Shown here piece by piece: positions 10,141-19,518 of a stretch of DNA of 64,000 bases. Each line of letters starts with the position of its first letter. The stretch's first letter is position 1. The stretch lies in the NCBI GenBank assembly GCA_963855995.1, contig OY979718.1:40001-104000 (forward strand). The letters are read 5' to 3'. Made by a program: the position numbers and the translations under genes. A model generated the notes under the pieces. It made no database searches. It had not been told where the DNA came from and saw nothing but the letters and a program-made list of their open reading frames with translations. This DNA comes from Muricea muricata (Eukaryota > Cnidaria > Anthozoa > Malacalcyonacea > Plexauridae).

Positions 10141-12155
10141 GTTACTCAACTCAACTTAACTCAACTTCACTTAACTAACTTAACTTAACCTAAGTAACTC
10201 ATTTCAACTTAACTTAAGTAACTCGACCCAACTTAACTAAAGTAACTCAGCTTAACTAACTCAACTTAACTTAATTAACTCAACTCAACTTAACTTAACT
10301 TAACTTAACTTAAGTTACTCGACTCAACTTAACTTAACTCAACTTAACTTAAGTAACTCAACTCAACTTTACTTAAGTAACTCAACTTAACTCAACTTAA
10401 CTCAACTTAACTCAATCAACTTAACTCAACTTAACTCAACTTAACTCAACTTAATTAACTCAACTTAACTCAACTAACTCAACTTAACTTAAGTAACTCA
10501 ACTCAACTTAACTTAATTAAGTAACTCAACTCAACTTAACTTAATTAAGTAACTCAACTCAACTTAACTGAAGTAACTCTAACTTAACTAACTCAACTCA
10601 ACTCAAGCAACTTAACCCAAATTAACTTAACTAACATAACTTAACTTAACTTAACTTAGTTCAACTTAATTCAATTTAACTCACTTAACTTAACTTAAGT
10701 AACTCAACTCAACTTAACTTAAGTAACTCAACTCAACTTAACTTAAGAAACTCAACTCAACTTAATTTAAGTAACTCAACTTAACTAACTTAACTAACTC
10801 AACTTCACTTAACTAACTCAACTCAACTCAACTCAACTTAACTTAACTTAACTTAAGTAACTCAACTCAACTTAACTTAAGTATATCAACTCAACTTAAC
10901 TTAACTTAACTTAACTTAAGTAACTCAACTTAACCAAAGTAACTCAATTTAACTTTACTTAAGTAAGTAAACTCAACTCAACTTAAGTAATTCAACTCAA
11001 CTCAACTCAACTTAAGTAATTCAACTCAACTCAACTCAACTCAACTCAACTCAACTCAACTCAACTCAACTCAACTCAACTCAACTCAACTCAACTCAAC
11101 TTAAGAAACTCAACTTAACTTAAGAAACTCAACTCAACTTAATTAAAGTAACTCAACTCAACTCAACCCAATTTAACTTAACTAACTCAACTCAACTTAA
11201 CTTAAGTAACTCAACTTATTTGAAGTAACTCAACTTAATTAAACCTAACTAACTCAAATTCACTTAAGTAACTCAACTTAACTTACTCAACTTCATTTAA
11301 CTAACTCGACTTAACTTAACTTAACTAACTCAACTTAACTTAACTTATCTTAACTTAACTTAACTTAACTTAACTTAACTTAACTTAAGTAACTCAACTC
11401 AACTCAAATAACTTAACTCCACATTACCAACTTAACTCAACTTCAGTTAACTTAAGAAACTTAACTCAAGCAACTTAACTCAAATTAACTTAACTAACAT
11501 AACTTAACTTAGTTCAACTTAATTTAATTTAACTCAGTTAGCTCAACTAACTTAACTCACTTAACTCAACTAACTTAACCCAATTAACTGGACTAACATA
11601 AGTAACTTAACTGAAGTAACTTTACTTAAGTAACTCAACTCAACTCAACTTAATTTAACTTAACGAACTCAACTCAACTTAACTTAACTTAACTTAAGGA
11701 ACTGCACTCAACTCAACTTAAGTAACTCAACTCAACTTAACTTAAGTAATTCAACTCAACTTAACTTAACTAATTCAACTTAACTTAAGTAACTCAACTT
11801 AACTTAACATAACTTAACTTAAGTAACTCAACTTAACTTAACTGAAGTAACTCAACATATGTAAACTTAACAAACTCAACTTAAGTCACTTAACTTAACT
11901 CACTTAAGTCACTTAACTTAACTTAAATTGACTTAACTCAACTCAACTGAAGTAACTTATCTCAACTTGGCTTAAATTATTTAACTTCAGTAATTTAACT
12001 CGACTTAATTTACCTTAACTAGCTTAACTCAACTTAACTCAAGTAAATTAAGTCAATTTAACTTGAGCAACTTAGCTTATCTTAACCATCTTAACTATCT
12101 TAACTTAAGTAACAATTACCTTAACTTAAATACCTTACTTAAGCTAAGTTAACTT
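10140..12155. repeat. Degenerate CTCAACTTAACTTAAGTAA repeat tract
   Basis: Irregular mixtures of CTCAA, CTTAA and CTTAAGTAA units cover about 2 kb, including a pure (CTCAA)n run at 11030-11100. Substitutions increase towards 12150. Palindromic TTAAGTTAA/ACTTAAGT motifs are frequent. No gene is seen. Confidence 0.9.
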
Positions 12156-12175
12156 ACCTAAACAAAATATTGTCC

Positions 12176-12227
12176 TCATTTGCCTTCCAAATGTTCTGAG
12201 ATCCTTCGAAATTTTACCACCTCCATC
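12176..12227 (-). pseudogene. Exon C, copy 1 (variant terminus)
   Basis: After TTGTTGCAG the frame reads MEVVKFRRISEHLEGK and TGA. The first codons match RIKVLKFR of copies 2 and 3, then the sequence differs completely, so this is the original end of the duplicated segment. A strong GTAAGT donor follows near 12159. Confidence 0.4.
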
Positions 12228-12341
12228 CTGCAACAATAGGTAAACCAACATTTAAAAAAACATTTCTACCCCATTATAATCTACGCTTACTCAAACAAGG
12301 TATATTTTAGTCAAATAACAGCCACAACTACAGTATATTAC

Positions 12342-12408
12342 CTTCCAAGACAATAGTCTTTACTTTCAAAGCCAAGCACAACTCAAATTTGCCCATCTTC
12401 ATGAAATC
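12342..12408 (-). pseudogene. Exon B, copy 1, with premature stop
   Basis: The 67-bp block keeps its TTTCAG acceptor and GGAAG/GTAATA donor. The copy-3 frame reads FHEDGQI and then TGA. An alternative frame (DFMKMGKFELCLALKVKTIV) is open but does not join to exon A in phase. Confidence 0.5.
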
Positions 12409-12689
12409 CTGAAACAACATTTCAAACGTGAATGAGATAAGTTACAAACGTTCAAACAAACCTCTTTCAACATCGTCTAACTTAAATAAACGAATCAACC
12501 TATGCTTTACTCAAATAAAAGCTATAGAGCGTACACGCTCTACAAGAAAGACAGATTCAAACATGGTGAGCGTCCTTCTAAATCTACGTCTCGATGAGAA
12601 GCTAAAACAACATATACAGGCACAATTGTGCAACAACAATCAACCTTCTACTTTGCTTAAAGCAAACATACATCTCAACAACAAAATAC

Positions 12690-12803
12690 CTTCTTGAAGA
12701 TACTCCTTTCCCTTGCTTGCAGCACGATGTATGAAATTGTCGGTGATGACCCTCTCCTTATAATGTTTAAAACACGTCACTTCATTTCCATCTCTTAACA
12801 CAA
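12690..12803 (-). pseudogene. Exon A, copy 1
   Basis: The borders and 114-bp length match copies 2 and 3. It encodes VLRDGNEVTCFKHYKERVI followed by TDNFIHRAASKGKEYLQE. The differences from the other copies are D/N, K/M/E and Y/C/S at three positions. Confidence 0.4.
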
Positions 12804-12932
12804 CTATGAATAAATAACCAAAAACGTCATTAATACCATAGCAACGACAAATAGAACAAAAGGCAAATTCAAAGCAAAGCAATCACCATTTTATAAATTC
12901 ATTTGGGCATAATTTACCCACTTATCTTACCT

Positions 12933-13002
12933 TCACAATAACAGCCAGCGATTAAAACACAACCACATGGCGAGCGCCGTTCGAAATTTTAGCACCTTGA
13001 TC
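12933..13002 (-). pseudogene. Exon C, copy 2
   Basis: After TTGTTGCAG the block reads RIKVLKFRTALAMWLCFN and then RWLLL before TGA. This is the same as copy 3 without its internal duplication. Confidence 0.35.
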
Positions 13003-13116
13003 CTGCAACAATAGGTAAACCAACATTTAAAAACACATTTCTACCCCATTATAATCTACGCTTACTCAAACAAGGTATATTTTAGTCAAATAACAGCCAC
13101 AACCACAGTAAATTAC

Positions 13117-13184
13117 CTTCCAAGACAATAAGTCTTTACTCTCAAAGCCAAGCACAACTCAAATTTGCCCATCTTCACGAAATC
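13117..13184 (-). pseudogene. Exon B, copy 2, with stop and frameshift
   Basis: The block is 68 bp instead of 67 because of one extra T (minus strand) in GACTTATTGTC. The frame used in copy 3 also meets TGA after DGQI. The splice borders are retained. Confidence 0.5.
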
Positions 13185-13465
13185 CTGAAACAACATTTCA
13201 AACGTGAATGAGATAAGTTACAAACGTTCAAACAAACCTCTTTCAACATCGTCTAACTTAAATAAACGAATCAACCTATGCTTTACTCAAATAAAAGCTA
13301 TAGAGCGTACACGCTCTACAAGAAAGACACATTCAAACATCGTGAGCGTCCTTCTAAATCTACGTCTAGACGAGAAGCTAAAACAACATATACAGGCACA
13401 ATTGTGCAACAACAATCAAACTTCTACTTTGCTTAAAGCAAACATACATTTCAATAACAAAATAC

Positions 13466-13579
13466 CTTCTTGAAGACACTCCTTTCCCTTGCTTGCAGCA
13501 CGATGTATGAAATTGTCGGTGATGACCCTTTCCATATAATGTTTAAAACACGTCACTTCATTTCCATTTCTTAACACAA
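13466..13579 (-). pseudogene. Exon A, copy 2
   Basis: This is a 114-bp block with the same TTCATAG acceptor and AAGAAG/GTATTTTG donor as copy 3. It encodes VLRNGNEVTCFKHYMERVI followed by TDNFIHRAASKGKECLQE. The block itself is intact, but its partner exon B2 is not. Confidence 0.4.
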
Positions 13580-13708
13580 CTATGAATAAATAACCAAAAA
13601 CGTCATTAATACCATAGCAACGACAAATAGAACAAAAGGCAAATTCAAAGCAAAGCAATCAGCATTTTATAAATTCATTTGGGCATAATTTACCCACTTA
13701 TCTTACCT

Positions 13709-13796
13709 TCACAATAACAGCCAGCGATTAAAACACAGCCAGCAATTAAAACACAACCACATGGCGAGCGCCGTTCGAAATTTTAGCACCTTGATC
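13709..13796 (-). CDS. Candidate terminal exon C, copy 3
   Basis: The minus strand has a CCTATTGTTGCAG acceptor, then, in the phase left by exon B, 28 codons beginning RIKVLKFRTALAMWLCFN and ending in TGA at 13709-13711. GTAAGAT follows the stop by two bases, so the exon may be spliced further in another frame. An internal 22-bp duplication (CWLCFN repeated) distinguishes it from copy 2. Confidence 0.35.
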
Positions 13797-13910
13797 CTGC
13801 AACAATAGGTAAACCAACATTTAAAAACACATTTCTACCCCATTATAATCTACGCTTACTCAAACAAGGTATATTTTACTCAAATAACAGCCACAACGAC
13901 AGCAAATTAC

Positions 13911-13977
13911 CTTCCAAGACAATAGTCTTTACTTTCAAAGTCAAGCACAACTCGTATTTGGCCATCTTCACGAAATC
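13911..13977 (-). CDS. Candidate exon B, copy 3 (only copy in frame)
   Basis: The minus strand has a GTTTCAG acceptor, a 67-bp block, then a TTGGAAG/GTAATTTG donor. Read in the phase left by exon A it encodes FREDGQIRVVLDFESKDYCLG with no stop. In copies 1 and 2 the same frame meets a TGA where this copy has CGA. The in-frame join from A3 through B3 to C3 is the main argument that this was a real gene. Confidence 0.45.
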
Positions 13978-14293
13978 CTGAAACAGCATTTCAAACGTGA
14001 ATGAGATAAGTTACAAACATTCAAACACACCTCTTTCAACATCGTCTAACTTAAATAAACGAATCAACCTATACTTTACTCAAATAAAAGCTATAGAAAA
14101 CTAAATTACCTTTGCTCCAAAGACCATCGCTATCGTACACGCTCTACAAGAAAGACACATTCAAACATCGTCAGCGTCCTTCTAAATCTACGTCTAGACG
14201 AGAAGCTAAAACAACATATACAGGCACAATTGTGCAACAACAATCAAACTTCTACTTTGCTTAAAGCAAACATACATTTCAAGAACAAAATAC

Positions 14294-14407
14294 CTTCTTG
14301 AAGAGACTCCTTTCCCTTGCTTGCAGCACGATGTATGAAATTGTCGGTGATGACCCTCTCCTCATAATGTTTAAAACACGTCACTTCATTTCCATTTCTT
14401 AACACAA
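14294..14407 (-). CDS. Candidate exon A, copy 3 (38 codons, unknown protein)
   Basis: The minus strand has a TTATTTATTCATAG acceptor, a 114-bp open block, then a CAAGAAG/GTATTTTG donor. The block encodes VLRNGNEVTCFKHYEERVI followed by TDNFIHRAASKGKESLQE. It starts two bases into a codon and ends one base into the next (phase 1 at both ends). The same block is open in all three copies, with mostly single amino-acid differences. An in-frame TGA precedes the conserved open stretch upstream, so a splice acceptor is required. I do not recognise the family. Upstream exons, if any, are cut off by the repeat-bounded interval at 14492. Confidence 0.45.
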
Positions 14408-14491
14408 CTATGAATAAATAAGCAAAAACGTCATTAATACCATAGCAACGACAAATATAACAAAAGACAAATTCAAAGGAAAGCAATCAGC

Positions 14492-14528
14492 CACGCCTGG
14501 CATTTTGCATGCAAAATCGATCATTTCG
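14492..14528 (+). repeat. Left terminal inverted repeat of the 4.2-kb interval
   Basis: CACGCCTGGCATTTTG opens the interval and is followed by ATGCAAAATCGATCATTTCG. It overlaps the 14-bp palindrome TTTTGCATGCAAAA (14503-14516), and a second dyad CTGTATTCAAATACAG follows at 14530-14545. Confidence 0.65.
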
Positions 14529-14545
14529 CCTGTATTCAAATACAG

Positions 14546-16985
14546 CGGTTGTTCCACAAAAAGTATTCGATATAGTTATCTTACACAAAGTACACCACAT
14601 CATTGATGCAGAATGGCGGACAAATTTTTATTTACACAAATCACAATAAAGACAACAAGAAGCAAAACTGGTGGGGAAAATGAGGAGATTTAAGTTTTTG
14701 AGGGATGCTTGTGCAAGAGTCTAACCTGGACATTGTGCTACGCAACGTTTTGCTTTTGGTAAAGGCTGGTTCGATTGCATTAAACTGAAGTGAGTTGGAC
14801 AGTTGCAGTGAATATTTGTGAATATTGGCAAAGTCTGCTTGTCAAGCTACGGTATACAAACGGAAATGTGTTGTTTACAAGGTTTGTGTGTCGGGAAGTC
14901 ATGACAAGAAACTGTGAAAACAAATTTCTTGCTATAAAATGCATTGAACACATAAAACCAAATTGAAATTACATGTATGAATTTGTAAACAATATTTGTC
15001 CATAATTGCCTTAAAGGGCATTAAGACAATAAGGCACAAAGATTTTAGAAAATACATGTGTACAACAAGACATTCTCGATATGTAGTTTTCAACAGTTTG
15101 GTCATCCAACAACTGATGCAGTGATGCTTTGTTAATTAGGGTATTAAAATTGTAGTGTAAATTACACTAGCCAAAGATGAAATTTCTATCAAATTATGTA
15201 AAGCAAAAAAGGGTTGTAGGGAACGTAAACCTGAGTGAATGGGATTACAACCTCACTCGCTTAATTTCTGTTTGTCACAACAAGGGTCGGGGACCAAGCT
15301 AATATGTAATTCTGGTTCTTAGCATTCCTTATGTATTCTAAGCTTTCAAAAATTATCCTACCACCCCAACCATTGTCAGCAGGAAGAAACGTATGTAGAA
15401 AATTTTATTATAGTTTATTAATGTAAATATTTACATAGTGGTTATAATTTTTGTAAAATTAAAATTACTGAATATATTTTCTTTTATTGTTATATTTTTT
15501 TGGGGGCTCTTGATGGTACCATGGTCTTCCCTTGACAATTAAAGTTAACTGTCTATAATAAATTCATTATGCATAGAACATAGTGGGAACAGGTGTACTG
15601 TAGTATACCTATTATGATGCCAATTTTACTTGCCAAGGGGAGTTTGTTGCTAGATGGTTACACTAGGTAAATAAAAGTTGGACCTGAACTAATGCAATAT
15701 ATTAACACATGTATACAGTCTAATTAACCCACTGATGTGCAAGACCTTGATCTTCCTGTGACAACTCAACTTGTTTTGAACCTAAAATAAAAAGGTAGGT
15801 ATTACTACACCATTTACTACCAAAAATATGCTTGGGTGAAGACTACACAAAGCTTGCCCTATTAAAGTCTGGGAGGCTGATATGGGCATGTGGAGATAAT
15901 CTGAAGAACACAAGCACAATCTCAGTTTGGTCTGATCATGAACATTTATAGCATATATTTGATATGCTAATATGTAAAAAAAACTATCAATATATCCATC
16001 CTGTTTTTGAGGTTTGATTCAACTCGATGTTTGAAGAAGACAAGACAGATATACCAATAGCCATATCAATGTTCATGATCAGCAATTAAAATTGTTTTTT
16101 GAACATGCCAACAATGTCTGCACTACTAATGCCAAACTCTATTATATATTTGGGATGTAGTTTGCAGTTACAATTCCTCTTCAATATTAGTTGGTATAAG
16201 GTGACACCTATTAATAGCAATGTAATGCATGATTTCTTTATAAATAATGACATACAAAACAACAACACTTGATGGTGCAAGCATAGTTGAAGTCAAATAT
16301 ACATGTACTTTATACCATCTCATTAGGCATTAAGGCAGCCTTAATTGCTAGATGGATAGAAAACTTTTTTTAGCATGGTAGCTCAATCAGCACAAAGGCT
16401 GGTATCCTTAGGGCCCCTGCGTAATGAATATGAAAAATTGATTTATGTAGGGTTGTGTCAAAACAAGTGTACTATATTGACTGTATATATATAATAGCCC
16501 ATACCAATCACTATTGACAACATTATACCTCTCAGGCCATCATCAAGTATCATTTTCTCCCAGGCAATAATCAAGTACCAATTTTTAAAAAATTCATTGC
16601 TTTGGGTTGGGACTTCTTCAAACTACAATTATTGCCTGACTGTTAACTAGTGACTAGTGCAAAATGTTTCAGCCGTAAACATTACTACCAGCAGTCGGCA
16701 AGCATATTCATATACTGGTACTACATGGCTTTTCATGGTGCTTTGTAGGTGTTCATTAAGTACTTGTCTGCAAGATTTTTTTAAAGAGTACTGATCTTGG
16801 CCATTTGGGCTAACTTAGTGTAGTGCATTAATAAACATGAGTGAATAAATGAGCAATATATAAAATACAATATTAAATCTGGGATAGTATATTTGCAAAA
16901 CTGTAAACAAACATAGGCACTTTATAATTCTCATCACAAAATGACAAAAATAAACGTGAGTTCTTGTTGCATCATGGTGGTTAAG
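14546..16985. other. Interior sequence without recognised genes
   Basis: This is about 2.4 kb of AT-rich, non-repetitive-looking sequence. The longest ORFs are 60-65 codons, with no splice-bordered conserved block. I see no tRNA, microsatellite of note or transposon domain here. Given the flanking inverted repeats, it is probably the body of a degenerate or non-autonomous element. Confidence 0.5.
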
Positions 16986-17269
16986 TTGATAGAGGGTCCT
17001 GAAGGGGGGGGGGGTCGCTATCCCATTTCCCACCCAACTTTTTGCCAAAATCCCAGTCCCAGTAGGCTTATTATTAAAAATCCCAGTCCAATTTGATAAA
17101 ATCCCAGTCAGTAAGAAATAGTTATTGATTGAAAGAACAAACAGATTAAATCGCATTACTTCGACCTTTACCTCCCAGTACTGGTTTATAGGATCGAGGA
17201 AATTTCATTACATTGCTGAACTGACCCTGTTTAATTTCAACGATGACAGTTCGTGTATTTGTATTTATA

Positions 17270-17345
17270 TCACTAGCAGCTAACTTGAGGATTGCACATT
17301 TACTAGCAGCTAAAGACAGGAGTCTAATCCGGCTTGTCACTGGTT
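17270..17345 (+). repeat. Inner inverted arm, left
   Basis: CTAGCAGCTAACTTGAGG, GATTGCACATTTA and GCTAAAGACAGG here are the inverse of CCTGTCTTTAGC, TAAATGTGCAATC and CTGCTAG at 17604-17683. The pair encloses the tRNA-like sequence and TTAGGG units, so a smaller element may be nested inside the 1048-bp one. Confidence 0.75.
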
Positions 17346-17384
17346 AAAATAAGATCACACATAAATATAATTAAAGATTGTGAA

Positions 17385-17456
17385 GTTTCGATGAGCTCGT
17401 GTGGCCGCTATACTGTGCACCAGTTACAGGGTTGCAAGTTCGATTCCCAACCTATG
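17385..17456 (+). ncRNA. tRNA-like sequence with Pol III A and B boxes
   Basis: TGAGCTCGTGTGG fits the A-box pattern TRGYNNRNNGG, and AGTTCGATTCC (17437-17447) fits the B box. The spacing is tRNA-like at about 45 bp. I could not fold a convincing acceptor stem, so it is probably a tRNA-derived promoter module or pseudo-tRNA. T-rich sequence follows and would terminate Pol III. Confidence 0.55.
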
Positions 17457-17565
17457 AGTATTTTGTTTTATTTTTTTTCTTTGTTTTTTTTCAACGTTTT
17501 TGTTCATTTTTTTCGCCCCATAAGGCATTTCTTGTTCTTTAAAATATTTTTAAAAAAAATTAAAA

Positions 17566-17606
17566 TGAAGGGTTAGGGTTAGGATCGGGGTTAGGGTTAG
17601 TGTTAA
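17566..17606 (+). repeat. TTAGGG-type tract inside the 1048-bp element
   Basis: Five to six GGGTTA(G) units with one GATCGG variant lie between the tRNA-like sequence and the right inner arm. Confidence 0.85.
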
Positions 17607-17683
17607 CCAATCACAGCCCTGACTAGATTCCTGTCTTTAGCCGCTAATAAATGTGCAATCCTCGATTTTGCTGCTAGTTGTAT
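17604..17683 (-). repeat. Inner inverted arm, right
   Basis: This is the inverse of 17270-17345 with a handful of substitutions; it begins at TAACCAATCACAGCCCTGAC and ends near TTGCTGCTAG. Confidence 0.75.
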
Positions 17684-18045
17684 ATCTGTGTCTGCAATGG
17701 CCTCCAAACTAGGGCCTCCTCCGTTTTGATATGACGCAACTCAAAAACACAAAATTTCAGGTGCCAGCACATACCTGCTGGCAGTAAACGCTGTGGATAA
17801 TCATAATCAATAATTACATAAATGATGAAAGGCCATCATCAATGCATTTTAAAAGTCTTAAAACGTTACAAAAAAAGAAAATCAGCTTGTATTACCTTAA
17901 TTGACATAATCCCATTCCCATTTGGAGGACTTTATTTCCCATTCCCAGTGGCCTAATCCCAGTCCCAGTAACCCAAATCCCATTTTCCCAGGCAAAAATG
18001 CGTCAATCCCAGTTCCCATTTTACCCCTTCAGGACCCTCTTGATA

Positions 18046-18675
18046 TATACAAAATTTGAAACAGTGCAAAGTATGAATCAGAAACGCGATCACAACTAAA
18101 CACAAAGTCTATAATAGGTTTCCTACCTTCTAGTCCGATCCATCAGGCTTTGGAGTTGCATTTTTTGCTTTTGGCCGTTGTCTTCAACCGCTAACGTGTC
18201 AAACCTGGTTTTCTTTCGCGTATACTCACAAACTTCGGATATCTCAGATTCTCGCCTTTTTTAAAGGAACAATTTGATCCTTTATACCACATTTATTAAA
18301 AAATAAAAAACATACGAACTTTAACACATGTCTGAACTTCTATAGGAACCAAAAATTAAATGAAAAGAAGCCTGAACGAAGGAACCTATACAAGCCGAAG
18401 TTGTCACATTTTAACAACTTCGAACAAAAATACGCCATTGCGCAAAATACCTCGAAGAAGAAGCTTTGCAGTGGAAAAACATCGCGCGTAACCATGGCGA
18501 TATTGATATCATTTTAATCCTCTAGAAACCCTCTTTCTCCCTATTGCCCTCAAATACCCACCAAGGAAAACGCGCACCAGGAATAGCTTGACGAATTTAA
18601 AGAATTTTTCAATAATTAAATTCCCTACCAGGCTTCAAAAATATGCGCGCGGTTGCGAAAAAAATTGTCTCACTT
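18046..18675. other. No gene seen
   Basis: This is ordinary AT-rich sequence between the 1048-bp element and the right inverted repeat. It has no ORF above 60 codons, no tandem repeats and no recognisable motif. Confidence 0.5.
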
Positions 18676-18711
18676 CGAATGATCGTTTTCGCGTTCAAAA
18701 TGCCAGGCGTG
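18676..18711 (-). repeat. Right terminal inverted repeat of the 4.2-kb interval
   Basis: On the plus strand this is CGAATGATCGTTTTCGCG followed by TTCAAAATGCCAGGCGTG, the inverse of 14492-14528. Directly beyond it the minus-strand RT reading frame (SFSYR) begins, so the repeat has cut the RT gene. Confidence 0.65.
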
Positions 18712-19518
18712 TCTATAACTAAAACTCTTTTTTAGATAATCAGTCATAGGTTGGGGCAAACAAAGTTTAGGGGAAGAACCTCTCAGATTGTAATGTCGAG
18801 AGGAAGGCGTTTCATGAAAAATATTGGATAATCGTTTGGGTGCTAGATCGTGGGTTATTTTATACATCTGGCTTGCAACAAACTGAGCCCTTCTTTCACT
18901 TAAGGTCTTCCAGTTGAGTTCAGCCAGAGCAAGTTCAGACTGTCCATGTTCGTTTATACGGCCCACGATTATTCTAGCAGCCCTATTTTGTAATTTCTGC
19001 AAGCGATTGCAAACTGTAAAATTAATAGTGTCCCAAACTTCACAACAATAATCGAAGTGCGGTAAAACTAGTGCATTGTAAGCACATATTAACATATTAT
19101 GATCAACATGAGGCTTTAGTTTCCTGACCGCCCCGATGCCGGATGAGATTTTCTTCGAAATATTTCAATGTGCTTATTCCAAGATAAATATTCATCAATA
19201 TAGACTCCAAGTGCCTTTGTTTCTTCCACCCTTTTGATTGGCATGTCACCAACATGCACTTTGGGAGCATGAAATAAGTTATTTATGTTATGCCTTGATC
19301 CGATTAATAAATACTCAGTTTTGACAAGATTTAGTGATAATTTATTTGCTGAGAGACATTGTTTGATATTTGCAAGGTCATGATTGATGGCCACCTCAGC
19401 ATCTAGAACTGATTCACCAGAGGCAGTTAATGTAGTATCATCAGCAAACAATCTTGCCGACGAAAACCCCAAACTACCTCGTAAATCGTTTATGTAATAT
19501 AAGAATAGAAGTGGACCA
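18712..19518 (-). pseudogene. Non-LTR retrotransposon RT fragment (copy 1)
   Basis: The minus strand encodes GPLLFLYYINDL, then FADDTTLTASGESVLDAEV (the catalytic F/YADD motif), LSLNLVKTEYLLIG, and KALGVYIDEYLSWNKHIE. One frameshift near 19130 leads into ISSGIGAVRKLKPH and LVLPHFDYCCEVWD, then LQKLQNRAARIIVGR and YNLRGSSPKLCLPQP. This is the palm, thumb and C-terminal connector of a CR1/jockey-type RT. The usual motif after SFSYR (GA.LWN.LP) is missing because the inverted repeat ending at 18711 cuts the frame. The 5' part is lost at 19518, where similarity to the second copy ends. It encodes no functional enzyme. Confidence 0.9.

Larger units (their letters stand above)
12160..14491 (-). repeat. 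Three tandem copies of a 0.78-kb exon-bearing segment
   Basis: Copies begin near 12208, 12982 and 13776; matching points are 776 bp apart (first to second) and 797 bp apart (second to third). The extra 22 bp come from a duplicated AGCCAGCRATTAAAACACA stretch near 13735. The third copy also has about 38 bp near 14095 that the other two lack. On the minus strand each copy holds three blocks with matching AG...GT borders, called exons A, B and C here. The third copy stops abruptly at 14491, where the 4.2-kb inverted-repeat-bounded interval begins. Confidence 0.85.
16992..18039. mobile_element. 1048-bp TIR element with 6-bp TSD
   Basis: GAGGGTCCTGAAGGGG opens the element and its reverse complement CCCCTTCAGGACCCTC closes it. 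Perfect 6-bp flanks TTGATA (16986-16991 and 18040-18045) mark the insertion. Both ends carry minisatellite variants of AATCCCAGTCCCAGTA. Inside are inverted arms of about 80 bp (17270-17345 and 17604-17683, sharing GGATTGCACATTTA), a tRNA-like sequence and TTAGGG units. There is no transposase. The 6-bp TSD alone does not decide the superfamily. Confidence 0.85.
14492..18711. mobile_element. 4.2-kb interval bounded by inverted repeats
   Basis: The left end (CACGCCTGGCATTTTG, then CATGCAAAATCGATCATTTCG) and the reverse complement of the right end (CACGCCTGGCATTTTG, then AACGCGAAAACGATCATTCG) share a perfect 16-bp terminus and a similar second half. The left end truncates the exon array and the right end truncates a reverse-transcriptase fragment, so both are real boundaries. 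The immediate flanks do not form a target-site duplication, so a simple single insertion is not proven. No transposase ORF is seen; the interior has only 60-110 codon ORFs. It could be a non-autonomous DNA transposon or a rearranged pair of ends. Confidence 0.5.

Noticed and set aside
14050..14150. Extra exon in copy 3 (SVYDSDGLWSK, between TTTCTTGTAG and GTAATTTAG)
   Set aside because: The borders look good, but in the phase left by exon A it meets TAG at once, and the other copies lack the segment. It is left as a possibility without a feature call.
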